From: Candidatus Desulfofervidaceae bacterium
GTDB taxonomy: Bacteria; Desulfobacterota; Desulfofervidia; Desulfofervidales; Desulfofervidaceae
Assembly: GCA_021160485.1 (NCBI GenBank)
Contig: JAGHCL010000001.1
Location: 1 to 8,764, forward strand
Length of the DNA stretch: 8,764 bases
Direction of reading: 5' to 3'
The notes under the pieces were generated by a model. It saw only the letters and a program-made list of their open reading frames with translations, was not told the origin of the DNA and made no database searches. Below, one piece after another: positions 1 to 6,177 of this stretch (position 1 is its first letter; each line of letters starts with the position of its first letter). A program made the translations under genes and the position numbers.

Positions 1-511
1 TCCCAATTCTTTCCCCTTTTTTTACTTCCTGTCCAGGTTTTAAATTACAAACAATTCTTCTTGCTAATATACCAGCAATTTGCACGATAATAAAGGGGCC
101 TACTGTCTGTGTGGAACAAAAAATGGCATTTGCCTCATTGGCGGTGTCGGCCTCTGCTTTATAGGCTGGCAGAAACTTCCCTTTTTTATATTTAATCTTC
201 TCCACTTTGGCATCAAAGGGCATCCGGTTCACATGAACGTTAAAAATAGACATGAAAATACTGATTTTTTTCATTTTTTTGTCTAAAAAAGGGGTTTTGG
301 TTTGGCCAATGAAGACTACCTGACCATCTGCAGGTGAAACAATCACTTTGGGATCTAAAGGAATCTGACGTTCGGGATCACGAAAGAAATATATAAAAAA
401 TAAGGTAAATATTCCTCCAATACCGGCTAAAAGAGGCCAACCTAAAAAAATAGCCATGACACTCAAAAATGCGCTTACGATAACAAATGGCCAACCTGTT
501 TTATGCATCAT
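1..511 (-). CDS. psd: Phosphatidylserine decarboxylase, short type, 3' end cut off by the window
   Basis: Membrane-bound pyruvoyl enzyme that decarboxylates phosphatidylserine to phosphatidylethanolamine. Visible are 170 codons from the N terminus; the gene continues past base 1. Residues about 7-43 form two hydrophobic segments, followed by FFRDPER. SPADGQV (Asp62) and FNVHVNRMP (His93) match the Asp and His that with Ser drive self-cleavage in this family. The GS-type cleavage site, which supplies the Ser and the pyruvoyl group, should follow the last visible residues (GERIG) and is not in the window. The start is one of two adjacent ATGs (511 or 508); neither has a good Shine-Dalgarno sequence. 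It lies downstream of ilvC on the same strand, an order known from Geobacter, where pssA and leuA follow, but here a terminator hairpin intervenes. The short form is shared with archaetidylserine decarboxylases, so the exact lipid is inferred. Confidence 0.93.
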   Translation of the reverse strand, partial: MMHKTGWPFVIVSAFLSVMAIFLGWPLLAGIGGIFTLFFIYFFRDPERQIPLDPKVIVSPADGQVVFIGQTKTPFLDKKMKKISIFMSIFNVHVNRMPFDAKVEKIKYKKGKFLPAYKAEADTANEANAIFCSTQTVGPFIIVQIAGILARRIVCNLKPGQEVKKGERIG

Positions 512-537
512 TGTTTTGGAACAAATAAAGCTAAGAT

Positions 538-570
538 TAAAAAAGAGACAGGGATCAATCCCCTGCCTCT
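538..570 (-). terminator. Rho-independent terminator between ilvC and psd
   Basis: Reading the minus strand, AGAGGCAGGG (570-561) pairs with CCCTGTCTCT (553-544) as a 10-bp stem with one G-U pair and a 7-nt loop. It is followed directly by a run of T (543-539). The stem begins 28 nt after the ilvC stop codon. This is a conventional intrinsic terminator for the ilv transcript. Because psd follows on the same strand with no obvious promoter, the terminator may be partial. Confidence 0.85.
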
Positions 571-598
571 AAAAGAGTGAAAATTCCCCAAATCACTA

Positions 599-1594
599 TT
601 ATTTACTTTCCTTTAACCAGGGCATCATTTCACGCAGTTTCGTTCCGACTTTTTCTGCTAAGTGTTTTTCTTCTTGCCGTTTTAAGGCATGATAGACAGG
701 ACGTCCGGCTTTGTTTTCTAAAATCCACTCTCGGGCAAATACGCCTGTTTGAATTTCTTTTAATATTTCTCGCATCCGCTGCCGCGTTTCTTCGTTGATG
801 ACCCTTCTTCCCCGAGTATAGTCTCCGTATTCAGCCGTGTCACTAATAGAATAGCGCATGTATTGAAAACCGCCTTCATAAATCAAATCTACAATCAGTT
901 TTAGCTCATGAATGCATTCAAAGTAGGCAATTTCTGGCTGGTATCCGGCTTCTACCAGGGTTTCAAAGGCCGTTTGCATCAATTTGGTCACTCCACCACA
1001 TAGCACTACTTGCTCACCAAACAGGTCAGTTTCTGTTTCTTCTTTAAAGGTAGTTTCCAGTACCCCAGCCCGTGTGGCACCAATTCCTTTGGCGTAGGCA
1101 AGGGCCTTTTCCATGGCCTGGCCTGAAGCATCTTGATAAACAGCGACTAGGGCAGGAACTCCCGCTCCCTTTTCGTACATCCGCCGCACCAGATGACCCG
1201 GGCCTTTAGGAGCGACCATGATCACATCTACATTGGGTGGAGGAATAATCTGGTTAAAATGAATATTAAATCCATGCGCAAAAAGGATGGCTTTACCCTC
1301 AGTTAGATAAGGTTCTATTTCTTTTTTATAAACTTCAGGTTGATATTGATCCTGAATAAGAAGGGCAATCAAATCTGCTTCTTTGGCCGCATCCGCTGCT
1401 GTAACGGGATTAAATCCCTGTTCTAATGCTAGATGATAATTTCTCCCCCCTGGCCGTTGCCCTACAATAACATTTAATCCACTTTCCCGTAGATTTAAGG
1501 CATGGGCGTGGCCTTGACTTCCATAACCAATTACTGCTACTTTTCCTCCTTTGAGGATATCCAGGCTTACATCAGCATCATAACGAATTTTCAT
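599..1594 (-). CDS. ilvC: Ketol-acid reductoisomerase (NAD(P)H), class I
   Basis: Second common step of Val/Ile/Leu synthesis: Mg-dependent alkyl migration and NAD(P)H reduction of acetolactate or acetohydroxybutyrate to the dihydroxy acid; cytosolic. At 331 aa it has the length of the short class I enzymes. The Rossmann motif GYGSQG is at 23-28. Catalytic and metal residues stand at canonical positions: His107 (AHGFN), Lys130 (APKGPGH), Asp190 and Glu194 (ETDLFGEQ), Glu226 and Glu230 (ECIHEL), Ser251 ([15 protein letters not shown]). The cofactor loop reads [11 protein letters not shown] (44-54). The serines at 50 and 52, common in NADPH-using relatives (G-S-x-S-W), are Gly and Asn here, so coenzyme preference may differ. 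The start directly abuts the ilvN stop, and an AAGGAGG at 1609-1603 lies 8 nt upstream, inside ilvN. It is the last gene before the terminator. Confidence 0.97.
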   Translation of the reverse strand: MKIRYDADVSLDILKGGKVAVIGYGSQGHAHALNLRESGLNVIVGQRPGGRNYHLALEQGFNPVTAADAAKEADLIALLIQDQYQPEVYKKEIEPYLTEGKAILFAHGFNIHFNQIIPPPNVDVIMVAPKGPGHLVRRMYEKGAGVPALVAVYQDASGQAMEKALAYAKGIGATRAGVLETTFKEETETDLFGEQVVLCGGVTKLMQTAFETLVEAGYQPEIAYFECIHELKLIVDLIYEGGFQYMRYSISDTAEYGDYTRGRRVINEETRQRMREILKEIQTGVFAREWILENKAGRPVYHALKRQEEKHLAEKVGTKLREMMPWLKESK

Positions 1595-2092
1595 TTATTT
1601 TTCCTCCTTCACTATTTTTTTCGCTCGTGGCAATGCGACTGTCCCTGTCCGGGCAATTTCTTGGATTTGGAAATTGCGCATAAGTTCAATAAATGCCTCT
1701 ATTTTATTGGCATCGCCAGTGATTTCTACCGTGTAGTAAAGAGGACTTACATCTACGATTTTCCCCCGAAAAATATCTACCATGCGCAAGACTTCAGCCC
1801 TATGATTTGGATCAGCCTTAACCTTGATTAGGGCCATTTCCCTTTCTACTGACTCTATTTCTGAAAGATCAACCACTTTGATGACATTAATAAGCTTATT
1901 CAGTTGTTTTTTGATTTGTTCTACAATTTGGTCATCCCCTTTGGTCACCAGGGTTATTCTTGAAATCTTAGGGTCTAGTGTTTCTGCTACACATAGACTT
2001 TCTATATTAAACCCACGGCCACTAAATAACCCTGTAACCCGGGAGAGCACGCCAGGTTGATTTTCTACAAGTAAGGAAAGCGTATGTCTCAT
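1595..2092 (-). CDS. ilvN: Acetolactate synthase small (regulatory) subunit
   Basis: Regulatory partner of IlvB; it activates the catalytic subunit and confers valine feedback inhibition. The 165 aa match the IlvH/IlvN long form. An N-terminal ACT domain spans about 1-75 and a C-terminal small-subunit domain about 83-156 (EIARTGTVALPR at 145-156). Residues linked to valine binding in E. coli IlvH are present at the same positions: Asn11 and Gly14 in NQPGV, and Asn29 in RGFNIESL. The enzyme is therefore predicted to remain valine-sensitive. The gene starts 12 nt after the ilvB stop, with a GAGAGGAG Shine-Dalgarno sequence in that gap, and its stop abuts the ilvC start. Subunit-pair expression from one message fits the known complex. 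Confidence 0.97.
   Translation of the reverse strand: MRHTLSLLVENQPGVLSRVTGLFSGRGFNIESLCVAETLDPKISRITLVTKGDDQIVEQIKKQLNKLINVIKVVDLSEIESVEREMALIKVKADPNHRAEVLRMVDIFRGKIVDVSPLYYTVEITGDANKIEAFIELMRNFQIQEIARTGTVALPRAKKIVKEEK
1603..1609 (-). promoter_or_regulatory. Ribosome binding site of ilvC, inside the end of ilvN
   Basis: AAGGAGG on the minus strand lies 8 nt before the ilvC ATG and encodes the Lys-Glu-Glu end of IlvN. It fixes the ilvC start and ties its translation to ilvN. Confidence 0.8.
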
Positions 2093-2104
2093 TTTTTCTC
2101 CTCT

Positions 2105-3814
2105 CTAAACCAATACTGTCCCACCTAAAAGCATTTTGGTAATGGGTGCGCCTGCAGGTACCATGGGATAAACATTTTCTTCTGGTTCAATGATAAAATC
2201 CATAAGTACAGGTGCGTTAATGCTTAAAGCCTTTTTAATTACCGGTTCTACCTCGTCTGGTTTGGTTGCCCTTAAACCGACTGCCCCATAGGCTTCGGCT
2301 AACTTAACAAAATCTGGTGAGTGTTCCAAACTGGTTTGGGAATACCGCCTTTTATAAAAAAGCTGCTGCCACTGCCGTACCATACCTAAATAGCCATTGT
2401 TCAGGATAGCTACCTTTACAGGTAAACGATTGCCCACTGCGGTGGCCAATTCCTGGATGTTCATCTGGATACTTCCATCTCCTGCAATGTCCAGGACGAG
2501 CTTATCAGGAAAGGCTACCTGGGCACCGATGGCAGCCGGTAAGCCATATCCCATTGTGCCCAACCCACCAGAGGTGAGTAAAGTCCGTGGACGTTTGAAT
2601 TTGAAATATTGGGCTGCCCACATTTGATTTTGGCCTACCTCGGTGGACACAATGGCTTCTCCCTTTGTTAATTCATAAAGTTTCTCCACTACAAATTGGG
2701 GCTTAATCGGACCATCCGGGTCTTGTTTATAGGCTAAGGCGTCCTGTTTTTTCCATTCGTTAATTTGCTCAAGCCAGTCCTGATGTTTCTTCTCCCATTC
2801 TACACCTTCAATTTCTTTCATGGCCTTGAATATTTTTTGAAGAGCATCATGACAATCACCTACAATAGGTATATCCACTCTCACATTCTTGCTTATAGAA
2901 GATGGGTCAATATCAATATGAATAATCTTTGCTTCAGGTGCGAATTCGTCCAGTTTACCCGTTACACGATCATCAAATCTGGCTCCGATGGCAAGCATAA
3001 CGTCACAGGAAGAAATAGCCATGTTCGCCCGATAGGTGCCATGCATACCCAACATGCCCAGCCATAAGGAATGATTTCCTGGAAAGCTTCCTAGCCCCAT
3101 TAAGGTATTTGTGACCGGCATGTAATAAATTTCAGCTAATTTTTTAAGTTCCTCTGAAGCCCCCTCCGAATAAATTACACCACCACCCGCATAAATAACA
3201 GGTCTTTTTGCCTTGGCCAGCAATTGGGCTGCTCTTTTGATCTGTTTGACATTAGCGTGATAGGTAGGTTTATATCCGCGCAAATTTACCTTTTCTGGAT
3301 ATTCAAATTCTGCTTTGCCTTGTTGAACGTCTTTGGGTAAATCAATGAGCACAGGTCCAGGCCGACCTGTCCTGGCAATATAAAAGGCTTCTTTTATAAT
3401 CCGGGCTAGGTTTTTTACATCTTTCACAAGAAAATTGTGTTTTGTGCAAGGCCGGGTAATACCAACAATATCTACTTCCTGAAAGGCATCGTTACCAATC
3501 AATTTAGTGGGTACCTGACCGGTGATAACAACAATGGGAATAGAATCCATATAAGCCGTAGCAATACCAGTAACGGTATTTGTGGCTCCTGGACCAGAAG
3601 TTACAATCGCCACACCTACTTTTCCTGTTGCCCGGGCATAGCCATCTGCCATATGGACTGCTCCTTGTTCATGGCGAACCAAAATATGGCGAATAGGGGA
3701 GTCGTAAAGAACATCATAGACATCTATAATGGCTCCACCCGGCAGGCCAAAGACCACACCCACATTTTCTTTAAGTAAACTTTCAACAACAATTTGGGCA
3801 CCTGTAAGTCTCAT
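2105..3814 (-). CDS. ilvB: Acetolactate synthase large (catalytic) subunit
   Basis: ThDP-dependent condensation of two pyruvates to acetolactate, or of pyruvate and 2-oxobutyrate to acetohydroxybutyrate: the committed step of branched-chain amino acid synthesis, cytosolic. At 569 aa it has full family length. The order is an N-terminal PYR domain with catalytic Glu49 ([16 protein letters not shown]), a central FAD-binding domain ([11 protein letters not shown] at 276-286), and a C-terminal ThDP/Mg domain with GDGS at 446-449 and NN at 472-473. MVRQWQ at 478-483 contains the Trp typical of the herbicide-binding site of anabolic AHAS. FAD-type motifs and the neighbouring ilvN identify it as anabolic ilvB rather than the fermentative AlsS type. 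Its ATG overlaps the TGA of the upstream small gene as ATGA, implying coupled translation. Confidence 0.97.
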   Translation of the reverse strand: MRLTGAQIVVESLLKENVGVVFGLPGGAIIDVYDVLYDSPIRHILVRHEQGAVHMADGYARATGKVGVAIVTSGPGATNTVTGIATAYMDSIPIVVITGQVPTKLIGNDAFQEVDIVGITRPCTKHNFLVKDVKNLARIIKEAFYIARTGRPGPVLIDLPKDVQQGKAEFEYPEKVNLRGYKPTYHANVKQIKRAAQLLAKAKRPVIYAGGGVIYSEGASEELKKLAEIYYMPVTNTLMGLGSFPGNHSLWLGMLGMHGTYRANMAISSCDVMLAIGARFDDRVTGKLDEFAPEAKIIHIDIDPSSISKNVRVDIPIVGDCHDALQKIFKAMKEIEGVEWEKKHQDWLEQINEWKKQDALAYKQDPDGPIKPQFVVEKLYELTKGEAIVSTEVGQNQMWAAQYFKFKRPRTLLTSGGLGTMGYGLPAAIGAQVAFPDKLVLDIAGDGSIQMNIQELATAVGNRLPVKVAILNNGYLGMVRQWQQLFYKRRYSQTSLEHSPDFVKLAEAYGAVGLRATKPDEVEPVIKKALSINAPVLMDFIIEPEENVYPMVPAGAPITKMLLGGTVLV

Positions 3815-4044
3815 TCTCCCATTTCCTTCCTATATTTATTTAAAATAGCATGCAATCTATCTTTTCCTGCTAATTTAATCTTTTTTAATCTATTTTTCTC
3901 TACTTCTTCTTCTGGAGTCAAATAAATACGTTTGTGATACTCTTCTATCTTTTTCTCTAGCTCCAAATGTTCTTCCCACAATTTACGTAATTCTTCGTCT
4001 TTATCTTTCAGTTTATTAATCAAGTCTATTTCCCATTGTTCCAT
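3811..4044 (-). CDS. Small coiled-coil protein of the DUF465/YdcH type
   Basis: A 77-aa, highly charged, helical protein without cysteines. The pattern [19 protein letters not shown], then [15 protein letters not shown], then a Lys-rich segment and ILNKYRK, resembles the DUF465 (YdcH) family, which is short and predicted to form a helical hairpin. Function is unknown. The start is set at ATG 4044 because AGGAGG at 4056-4051 lies 6 nt upstream. An in-frame ATG at 4077 would add 11 residues but has no ribosome binding site and lies upstream of the proposed transcription start of the proximal promoter. Its TGA overlaps the ilvB ATG by 4 nt (ATGA), so it heads the ilv operon. A role in branched-chain amino acid metabolism is not implied by sequence; it may simply be co-transcribed. 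Confidence 0.85.
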   Translation of the reverse strand: MEQWEIDLINKLKDKDEELRKLWEEHLELEKKIEEYHKRIYLTPEEEVEKNRLKKIKLAGKDRLHAILNKYRKEMGE

Positions 4045-4050
4045 TCCTTT

Positions 4051-4056
4051 CCTCCT
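4051..4056 (-). promoter_or_regulatory. Ribosome binding site deciding the start of the DUF465-like gene
   Basis: AGGAGG on the minus strand is spaced 6 nt from ATG 4044. It rules in the shorter 77-aa product over the 88-aa reading from 4077. Confidence 0.8.
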
Positions 4057-4066
4057 CAATAAGGGA

Positions 4067-4096
4067 TTTATATCCATATAACCTTTTCTTTGTCAA
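4067..4096 (-). promoter_or_regulatory. Proximal sigma70-like promoter of the ilv operon
   Basis: On the minus strand, TTGACA (4096-4091), an 18-nt spacer, then TATAAA (4072-4067). Transcription would start near 4060, leaving a leader of about 16 nt that consists mainly of the ribosome binding site for the gene at 4044. Matches are 6/6 and 5/6; the spacer is one base over ideal. Confidence 0.55.
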
Positions 4097-4106
4097 CCTT
4101 CACATT

Positions 4107-4135
4107 AAAATAGGGAAAAGCAAATAAAATGTCAA
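4107..4135 (-). promoter_or_regulatory. Second sigma70-like promoter of the ilv operon
   Basis: On the minus strand, TTGACA (4135-4130), a 17-nt spacer, then TATTTT (4112-4107). The predicted start is near 4100, giving a leader of roughly 55 nt. The perfect -35 and ideal spacing make it as plausible as the proximal promoter; the two could act in tandem. Confidence 0.55.
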
Positions 4136-4161
4136 TTGTTTTGTGAGAGGCATACTAATAA

Positions 4162-4194
4162 AGTATATATCACTTTGGTTTATTTGCAAAGTGA
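4162..4194 (-). promoter_or_regulatory. Possible distal promoter overlapped by an 8-bp inverted repeat (operator candidate)
   Basis: On the minus strand, TTGCAA (4189-4184), a 16-nt spacer and TATACT (4167-4162) form a third promoter-like pair. The perfect inverted repeat TCACTTTG (4170-4177) / CAAAGTGA (4187-4194), with a 9-nt centre, covers the -35 box and spacer. That placement is typical for a dimeric repressor. There is no T-run beside it, so it is not a terminator. The regulator is unknown. Confidence 0.35.
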
Positions 4195-4318
4195 AATGAC
4201 GGGGAAGGCGTTAAGGTCTGGACATTCTAAAAAAATTACCTAAATTTTCCAAATTTGTTTATACAGCAGCGCGGAAGAGCTTGATTCTAAAAATGGGAAA
4301 TTCCAAGACCGAATCAGG

Positions 4319-4347
4319 TTGACATTCTTTTTTGTCCTTGGTAGTAG
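4319..4347 (+). promoter_or_regulatory. Candidate promoter giving a leaderless GTPase mRNA
   Basis: TTGACA (4319-4324), a 17-nt spacer, then TAGTAG (4342-4347, a weak -10 with 3 of 6 matches). The expected start point falls on or next to the A of ATG 4355. No Shine-Dalgarno sequence precedes that ATG, which fits a leaderless message, but the -10 is poor. Confidence 0.35.
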
Positions 4348-4354
4348 CTTTAAC

Positions 4355-5332
4355 ATGCCGGCAAATTTACCTCCTCAATATTTTATTGCAGAAAGAAAGT
4401 ATCGCGCAGCCAAGTCTCCTCAAGAGAAGATCGCTGCCTTAGAAGAGATGCTCATGATTATGCCCAAACATAAGGGTACCGATAAGCTTCGGGCAGCCCT
4501 TAGGAGGAAGCTTTCTCAGTTGAAAAATACGTTGGAAGCAGCGAGGAAGAAGGGAAAAAGGGGACTTAGTTATTATATTGAAAAAGAAGGAGCAGGGCAG
4601 GTGGCAATTGTGGGTTTGCCCAATGTGGGTAAGTCAGCTTTGTTAGCTAAAGTAACTAAGGCTGAGCCAGAAGTAGCTGATTATCCTTTTACTACTCGGG
4701 TGCCTATGCCTGGGATGATGCATTATGAAGATGTGCAGATTCAGCTTGTAGATTTGCCGGCGCTTAGTGAAGAGTATATTGAACCCTGGGTTGGAGATAT
4801 TCTGAAACGGGCAGATTTACTTTTGATCATGTTAGACCTGTCTGAAGACCCGCTCTCTCACTGGGAGAAAATTTTAAATCTTTTAGGTAAGTTCAAAATT
4901 GCTATAGCTGGTCTGGACAAAGAAGTGCCTTATGGTTGGATGGTGAAAAAAACCGTGGTGGTGGCGAATAAATTAGATGTAGAAGATGGGGAGGAAATCT
5001 TAGAAATTTTTCAAGGATTGTGGAAGCCAAAGCTACCATTTGTGGCTATCTCTGTAAAAAAGGCCATAAACCTGCATCTATTAGCTCAAAGGCTTTACGA
5101 AGCTTTAGAGGTAATCCGGATTTACGCCAAAGCCCCAGGGAAAAAGCCAGACCTAGAAAGGCCATTTATTGTAAAAAAAGGGAAAACAGTCCTGGACTTT
5201 GCGGAAAAGGTCCATAAAGACATAGCCGCTAAACTTAAATTCGCCCGGATCTGGAATGAAAAATTAAAAGGACTCCGTGTGGAAAGAGATTATATATTAC
5301 AGGATAAGGATATTGTAGAATTAAGGACTTAG
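4355..5332 (+). CDS. DRG/Obg-family GTPase with C-terminal TGS domain
   Basis: A 325-aa cytosolic GTPase related to archaeal and eukaryotic DRG and bacterial Obg proteins, a group tied to ribosomes; the precise role of the bacterial stand-alone form is not established. The N-terminal helical part (1-78) contains MIMPKHKGTDKLRAALRRK. The G domain follows: P-loop GLPNVGKSAL at 87-96, switch Thr residues in FTTR (112-115), G3 DLPA at 133-136 instead of the usual DxxG, G4 NKLD at 205-208, and a G5-like AISVKK at 231-236. The TGS domain spans about 265-325 and ends KDIVELRT. The start at ATG 4355 is chosen because relatives begin MPANLPPQYF. A TTG at 4319 would add 12 residues, but it lies in a -35-like box and lacks a ribosome binding site. 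It is transcribed alone, divergent from ilv and convergent with jag. Confidence 0.88.
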   Translation: MPANLPPQYFIAERKYRAAKSPQEKIAALEEMLMIMPKHKGTDKLRAALRRKLSQLKNTLEAARKKGKRGLSYYIEKEGAGQVAIVGLPNVGKSALLAKVTKAEPEVADYPFTTRVPMPGMMHYEDVQIQLVDLPALSEEYIEPWVGDILKRADLLLIMLDLSEDPLSHWEKILNLLGKFKIAIAGLDKEVPYGWMVKKTVVVANKLDVEDGEEILEIFQGLWKPKLPFVAISVKKAINLHLLAQRLYEALEVIRIYAKAPGKKPDLERPFIVKKGKTVLDFAEKVHKDIAAKLKFARIWNEKLKGLRVERDYILQDKDIVELRT

Positions 5333-5336
5333 CATA

Positions 5337-5375
5337 TACGTTTCTACACAATGCCCTGCTTACGCTTTTACACAA
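5337..5375 (+). repeat. Imperfect 15-bp direct repeat in the convergent gap
   Basis: TACGTTTCTACACAA (5337-5351) and TACGCTTTTACACAA (5361-5375) match at 13 of 15 positions with a 24-bp period, just after the GTPase stop. Two copies only; purpose unknown and possibly chance. Confidence 0.4.
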
Positions 5376-5468
5376 GACCCCATCGCTGGCCAGAAGGTGA
5401 AAGACTTGCCCTTTTTTCGTCCTATAGTCTAAATCAAGCTTACATTAAATGGATGAACCCAAGTTTTC

Positions 5469-5486
5469 CTGTCTTTTTAAAGACAG
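5469..5486 (-). terminator. Weak hairpin directly after the jag stop
   Basis: CTGTCTTT and AAAGACAG form a nearly perfect 18-nt palindrome abutting the jag TGA (5489-5487). It could fold in transcripts of either strand. Neither side has a clear T-run, so it may only mark the 3' end of the rpmH-jag operon or act with Rho. Termination here is inferred from position. Confidence 0.3.
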
Positions 5487-6176
5487 TCAATGTTCTCGTC
5501 CTCTATGAGAAGACGGAGTTCCAAACGATTTGCCACTCTTCTTTTTCAAAGGGATAATATTTACCCGTTTCAATTCTCCTTCACCCACACTCTGCGTTTT
5601 TACCTGTTTATCTTTTTGTAAGGTAAGATGAATAATTTTCCTTTCCCCGGCAGAAAGAGGAAGAGTAGAGAAAATTTTTCCCGTTTTTTTCACCCGAGCA
5701 GCCAATTTTTTAGCCAGTTCTACCAAGGCATTTTGCCGCCGTTTTCGGTATCCTTCGGCATCCAATACAATTTTAAAAGGCAGCAGTCCTTTCCATTGTT
5801 TTTGAACCATTTTTTGAAAAAGGTGTTCCAATTCATTTAATGTTTGTCCTTGTTTACCAATAAGAATACCAGAGCCATCGCCAACAATGTTAAATCTGAC
5901 CTCTTTTTCCGAGACTTCTGTTTCTATCTTTGTGGGTATGGGGAAAAGGGACATCAACTCTTCTAACATCTCTTGGGCCAATTTTATAGCTTCTTCTTTT
6001 GTCCTTTTGGGAGTGGCCTTGATTTTGGCCTTTTTAAAACCCATTAATCCAAAAATTCCAGCAGAACCTTCGGAGATTATTTCAATCTCTAAATCTTCCT
6101 GCTTGGCATTTAAAGTTTCACATGCCTTTTGGATAGCTTCTTTCACAGTCTTACCTTCAAATTCGTAGCCTTCCAT
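5487..6176 (-). CDS. jag: RNA-binding protein Jag/KhpB
   Basis: A 229-aa cytosolic RNA-binding protein with the full Jag architecture. The Jag_N domain covers about 1-55 (FEGKTVKEAI and SAGIFGLMGFKKAKI). A KH domain covers about 80-145 with the GxxG loop GKQG at 107-110. An R3H domain covers about 145-212 with Arg179-x3-His183 in ERKIIHL. The tail is basic. In Firmicutes the homologue KhpB works with KhpA on cell elongation and mRNAs; the role in this lineage is inferred. The start is ATG 6176, 5 nt after GGAGG (6186-6182) and 1 nt after the yidC stop. An upstream in-frame ATG at 6227 would add 17 residues read from inside yidC and lacks a ribosome binding site. Last gene of the operon; mnmE, often next, is absent. 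Confidence 0.95.
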   Translation of the reverse strand: MEGYEFEGKTVKEAIQKACETLNAKQEDLEIEIISEGSAGIFGLMGFKKAKIKATPKRTKEEAIKLAQEMLEELMSLFPIPTKIETEVSEKEVRFNIVGDGSGILIGKQGQTLNELEHLFQKMVQKQWKGLLPFKIVLDAEGYRKRRQNALVELAKKLAARVKKTGKIFSTLPLSAGERKIIHLTLQKDKQVKTQSVGEGELKRVNIIPLKKKSGKSFGTPSSHRGREH

Positions 6177-6177
6177 T

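Larger units (their letters stand above)
4045..4354. other. Divergent intergenic control region, 310 bp
   Basis: AT-rich gap between the ilv operon (minus) and the GTPase gene (plus). The half nearer ilv holds tandem promoter-like elements and an inverted repeat. The half nearer the GTPase holds potential RNA pairing: CTTGATTC (4280-4287) with GAATCAGG (4311-4318), and GGTCTGG (4215-4221) with CCAAGACC (4303-4310). It ends in a TTGACA box at 4319. No tRNA, known riboswitch or T-box pattern was recognised. Confidence 0.6.

Noticed and set aside
80..286. Plus-strand frame of 68 codons opposite psd
   Set aside because: Antisense to the conserved phosphatidylserine decarboxylase reading frame with its Asp and His motifs.
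1502..1831. Plus-strand frame of 109 codons across ilvC and ilvN
   Set aside because: Antisense to two clear genes with intact catalytic and ligand-binding motifs; no family resemblance.
3437..3778. Plus-strand frame of 113 codons opposite ilvB
   Set aside because: Antisense shadow of the PYR domain of acetolactate synthase; no motif or start signal of its own.
4319..4354. Upstream TTG start extending the GTPase by 12 residues
   Set aside because: The TTG is part of a TTGACA box, lacks a Shine-Dalgarno sequence, and relatives start at MPANLPPQYF.
5386..5417. Plus-strand terminator after the GTPase using the T6 run at 5412-5417
   Set aside because: The only stems that reach the T-run are short and bulged (AAG/CTT, or AGAAGG with CCTTTT); not convincing.
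5351..5557. Plus-strand 68-codon frame beginning MPCLRFYTRPHRW in the convergent gap
   Set aside because: No ribosome binding site, no recognised motif, and its last third runs antisense through the well-supported 3' end of jag.
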